Positions 5,252 to 5,727 of a DNA stretch of 5,727 bases are shown here, piece by piece; position 1 is the first letter of the stretch, and each line of letters opens with the position of its first letter. The DNA lies in the NCBI GenBank assembly GCA_900758315.1, contig CAAERF010000026.1:1-5727 (forward strand), in the 5' to 3' direction. Both the position numbers and the translations under genes were made by a program. Under the pieces are notes generated by a model. That model was not told the DNA's origin. It searched no databases and saw only the letters and a program-made list of their open reading frames with translations. The stretch is from an uncultured Oscillospiraceae bacterium. Its GTDB lineage: Bacteria; Bacillota; Clostridia; Oscillospirales; Oscillospiraceae.

Positions 5252-5640
5252 TTTACATAGTCGCTGGTTGCGCTGATTGATGAAATCAGGCCGTCGGCGG
5301 CTTTTCGTTTGTCCTCAAAGCTGATATGCTCCCAATCGTCCAGATACCCGGACAGCAATTCAATCTGCTGGGAGGACAGCGTTTCAACGGACAGGTCTGC
5401 AATCGCCTTGGACAGCGTTTTGCGGCGGTTATCCAAATCCTCGATTTTCTTGTTGGCGTAGGCAAGCAAGGTGGCGTTGGCTCCGGTCAGCGTATCAAGC
5501 AGTTTTTCAATCTCGGCCTCTACCTGTGCAAGCTCCACCTGATAGGCGGTAATCTTTGGATTGACTTTTCCCTCGCCGCCCCGAAGCAGTTTGAACTCCC
5601 GGAACTTTTCTCCCATAGCTGTGAAAATGAACTGATATTG
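5233..5640 (-). pseudogene. C-terminal remnant of a second large serine recombinase
   Basis: The frame is open from a TGA at 5641-5643 to the stop at 5233. From ATG 5616 it would give 127 residues. The sequence is the C-terminal coiled-coil region of a large serine recombinase: NPKITAYQVELAQVEAEIEK, then LLDTLTGANATLLAYANKKI, then LSSQQIELLSGYLDDWEHIS and SFEDKRKAADGLISSISATS, ending in the typical VKIEWKI. The catalytic, DNA-binding and zinc-ribbon domains (over 300 residues) are absent. The recombinase-like reading seems to extend a few codons above the ATG (FIFTAMGEKFREF), and no good ribosome site precedes it. ATG 5616 is therefore probably an internal methionine and the homology breaks at the palindrome at 5630-5652. 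It differs clearly in sequence and C-terminal type from the remnant at 363-1133, so two separate elements are represented. Confidence 0.8.
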
Positions 5641-5652
5641 TCAATATCAGTT
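5630..5652. repeat. Perfect 23-base palindrome with one central base
   Basis: AACTGATATTG (5630-5640) and CAATATCAGTT (5642-5652) are exact reverse complements around the single T at 5641. A symmetrical AT-rich site of odd length suits a dimeric DNA-binding protein or a recombination crossover region better than a terminator. It marks the point where the recombinase remnant loses its reading frame. Confidence 0.7.
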
Positions 5653-5680
5653 GACAGATAAAACTCAAAGAGTAACCACA

Positions 5681-5727
5681 TTATGCAGCCATTGCCTGAG
5701 CAGCATAGAATCTGCTGCGCTTCACCA
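5681..5727 (-). CDS. Possible C-terminal tail of a minus-strand gene cut by the window edge
   Basis: A minus-strand frame enters from the right edge and gives VKRSRFYAAQAMAA before a TAA at 5681-5683. The basic-then-alanine-rich ending is plausible for a real C-terminus, and the orientation matches the recombinase remnant downstream. Fourteen residues are too few to name a family or to exclude chance. Confidence 0.3.
   Translation of the reverse strand, partial: VKRSRFYAAQAMAA

Noticed and set aside
5520..5727. Minus-strand frame reading MWLLFEFYLSTDIDNISS through the palindrome
   Set aside because: It overlaps the recombinase frame out of phase, becomes Ser/Arg-rich after the palindrome, and has no ribosome site.

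Overview
The window looks like accessory DNA of a Gram-positive gut-type Clostridia member. This is inferred from strong AGGAGG-type ribosome sites, U-run terminators, large serine recombinases of the kind common in Clostridia mobile elements, and fairly GC-rich genes beside an AT-rich left flank. No rRNA, tRNA or CRISPR array is visible, so the taxonomy is only an inference.

Layout: (1) Positions 1-216 carry the C-terminal end of an AT-rich membrane protein on the plus strand. A long, nearly continuous hairpin follows it (221-288). (2) Positions 363-1521, minus strand, hold an Xre/Cro-type regulator (1147-1521) and, just downstream, a large serine recombinase gene (363-1133). The recombinase has lost its middle by an internal deletion and is frameshifted near its 3' end. 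(3) Positions 1615-4201, minus strand, hold the only intact functional unit of size: an ABC exporter. It consists of an ATPase of the BcrA/lantibiotic-immunity type (3263-4201) and an overlapping 554-residue permease (1615-3279). The permease appears to be two ABC-2 six-helix halves fused into one 12-helix chain. (4) Positions 4309-5216 are a mosaic. A small hypothetical minus-strand gene ending in a good terminator lies head to head, with overlapping start codons, against a frameshifted plus-strand gene remnant. That remnant ends at two stacked terminators. (5) Positions 5233-5640, minus strand, are the C-terminal remnant of a second, different serine recombinase. It is bounded by an inverted repeat at its 3' end and a perfect odd-length palindrome at its broken 5' end. 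The last 47 bases may hold the tail of another minus-strand gene.

Biologically, an intact antimicrobial-peptide-type ABC exporter sits between remnants of two unrelated serine-recombinase mobile elements. The simplest reading is a transporter cassette carried in as mobile-element cargo and left behind as the elements decayed. The regulator next to the recombinase has its own promoter and most likely served the recombinase rather than the transporter.
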